5,346 nt of DNA from Caryophanales bacterium UBA6769 (GTDB lineage Bacteria; Bacillota; Bacilli; Bacillales; UBA6769). Made by a program: the position numbers and the translations under genes. Shown here piece after piece: positions 4,567 through 5,346 of this stretch (positions are counted from its first letter, which is position 1; every line of letters begins with the position of its first letter). The notes beneath the pieces are model-generated. The model was not told the DNA's origin. It made no database searches and saw nothing but the letters and a program-made list of their open reading frames with translations. The stretch covers positions 1 through 5,346 of the forward strand of contig DKGN01000187.1 of assembly GCA_002453275.1 (NCBI GenBank), given 5' to 3'.

Positions 4567-5292
4567 ATGCAAAAAGCTTTATCAGAAATTAAGCAGCGTC
4601 CGTTTCCTCTTCCCACTTCACCGTGGCTGTTAACACAAGAGTGGAATCACCTTTTGATGCTCCACTGGCCTGTTCCTCTCTCATTACTTGAACCGCATAT
4701 TCCGAGGCAACTTAAAATTGATACATATGAAAAAACAGCTTGGATTAGTTTCATCCCTTTTGAAGTGACGAACATGAGACTAAGAAGATTACCGAAGGTT
4801 CCCTATTTACATACGTTTAATGAAATCAATATTCGTACGTACGTTACGTATAAAGGAAAGCCAGGTGTTTATTTTTTTACGTTTTATGCCAACAAATGGC
4901 TCAACGTCATCGGTCCGAAATTATTGTTTTTACCTTACAATTACGCAAAAATAACCTTGCACAAAGGTAAAGCGTTTCAGTTTGGATTAGAGCGACGCAG
5001 TGAAAAGTTCAAATGTTCTTATTATCCAACGTCTGACTTCTTTTTACCGTCTGAGGATAGTCTTGATTACTGGTTGTTAGAACGTTATTGTTTTTGGATA
5101 GAAAAAGGAAACTTATTGTTTCAGGGAGATATTCACCACGATCGGTGGAAAGTGACTGAGGCCAAAGCACATGTTAGTGAAAATTCGCTTACTCACTTTC
5201 TACCTCGTTCCATTTTTCAAATAACACCAAAGTTACATTTTACGGAGCATAAACAAGCATTTGCATGGCCATTAAAAAAAGTCAAAACGTAA
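4567..5292 (+). CDS. yqjF: YqjF-family protein (DUF2071)
   Basis: This 241-residue cytoplasmic protein belongs to the DUF2071/YqjF family, whose fold is related to acetoacetate decarboxylase; no reaction is established for the family as far as I know. Family landmarks in order are PWLLTQEWNHLLMLHWPV (19-36), a P-x-L/I-P segment near 43-46, AWISFIPFEV (58-67), the highly conserved E86-x-N88-x-R90-TYVTYKGKPGVYFF (86-104), LERYCFW in the C-terminal third, and GDIHHDRW after it. Length and ends match B. subtilis YqjF (about 242). The start at 4567 is chosen from the AAAGGGTG site; a start at 4546 would add seven residues. It is transcribed divergently from the membrane-protein/lipoprotein operon, sharing a control region with the FNR-like box. 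No clear terminator is visible in the last 54 bases of the window. Confidence 0.9.
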   Translation: MQKALSEIKQRPFPLPTSPWLLTQEWNHLLMLHWPVPLSLLEPHIPRQLKIDTYEKTAWISFIPFEVTNMRLRRLPKVPYLHTFNEINIRTYVTYKGKPGVYFFTFYANKWLNVIGPKLLFLPYNYAKITLHKGKAFQFGLERRSEKFKCSYYPTSDFFLPSEDSLDYWLLERYCFWIEKGNLLFQGDIHHDRWKVTEAKAHVSENSLTHFLPRSIFQITPKLHFTEHKQAFAWPLKKVKT

Positions 5293-5346
5293 CTACCTAG
5301 TTTAGTTTTAATCGGTTAAAAATTTTAAAAATGGGTAAAGTAATTT

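Noticed and set aside
5293..5346. Terminator after yqjF
   Set aside because: The sequence is A/T-rich with short AAAATTTT symmetry but no GC stem; a terminator may lie beyond the window.

Overview
The window looks like chromosomal DNA of a low-to-mid-GC Gram-positive bacterium of the Bacillaceae (Bacillus or a close, perhaps alkaliphilic or halotolerant, relative). The reasons are strong AGGAGG-type ribosome binding sites, use of TTG and GTG starts, two Sec/lipobox lipoproteins, and proteins that read like B. subtilis families (YqjF/DUF2071, a YhfK-like SDR, a short MsrB without zinc-binding CxxC pairs). This is judged by eye from protein sequence; no database search was possible.

Layout. 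Positions 1-1204 (+ strand) hold the 3' part of a luciferase-like flavin oxidoreductase and, 22 nt later, msrB from a TTG start; together they look like a small redox/repair transcription unit. A hairpin at 1231-1263 sits between msrB and the convergent minus-strand genes. From 1299 to 4415 everything is on the minus strand. In transcription order there is a 61-residue two-helix membrane protein (4230-4415), a 160-residue lipoprotein (3731-4213), a roughly 320-bp non-coding gap with a good sigma-A promoter, a Crp/Fnr-family regulator broken by two frameshifts (2708-3407), a YhfK-like NAD(P)-binding SDR protein (2049-2693), and an acidic DUF4352-like lipoprotein (1299-1997). Diverging from the membrane-protein gene, yqjF (DUF2071) runs on the + strand at 4567-5292.

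The most interesting part is regulatory. The broken regulator carries a PETVSR recognition helix of FNR type, which predicts binding to TTGAT-N4-ATCAA. A 9/10 match, TTGATCTAGATCAT, lies at 4486-4499 in the divergent region between yqjF and the small membrane-protein gene. On the minus strand its centre falls exactly 41.5 bp upstream of the start predicted from a GATAAT -10 element, which is the geometry of a class II FNR-activated promoter, and the -35 is poor. The uncharacterised membrane-protein/lipoprotein pair is therefore a candidate anaerobic or redox-induced operon under an Fnr-type activator, plausibly the neighbouring one.

That regulator needs two -1 corrections to be read through, one at a G run and one at an A AAA AAC heptamer. 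Otherwise its 233-residue frame is complete and well conserved, so the lesions are either recent mutations, sequencing errors at homopolymers, or (for the second site) possible recoding.
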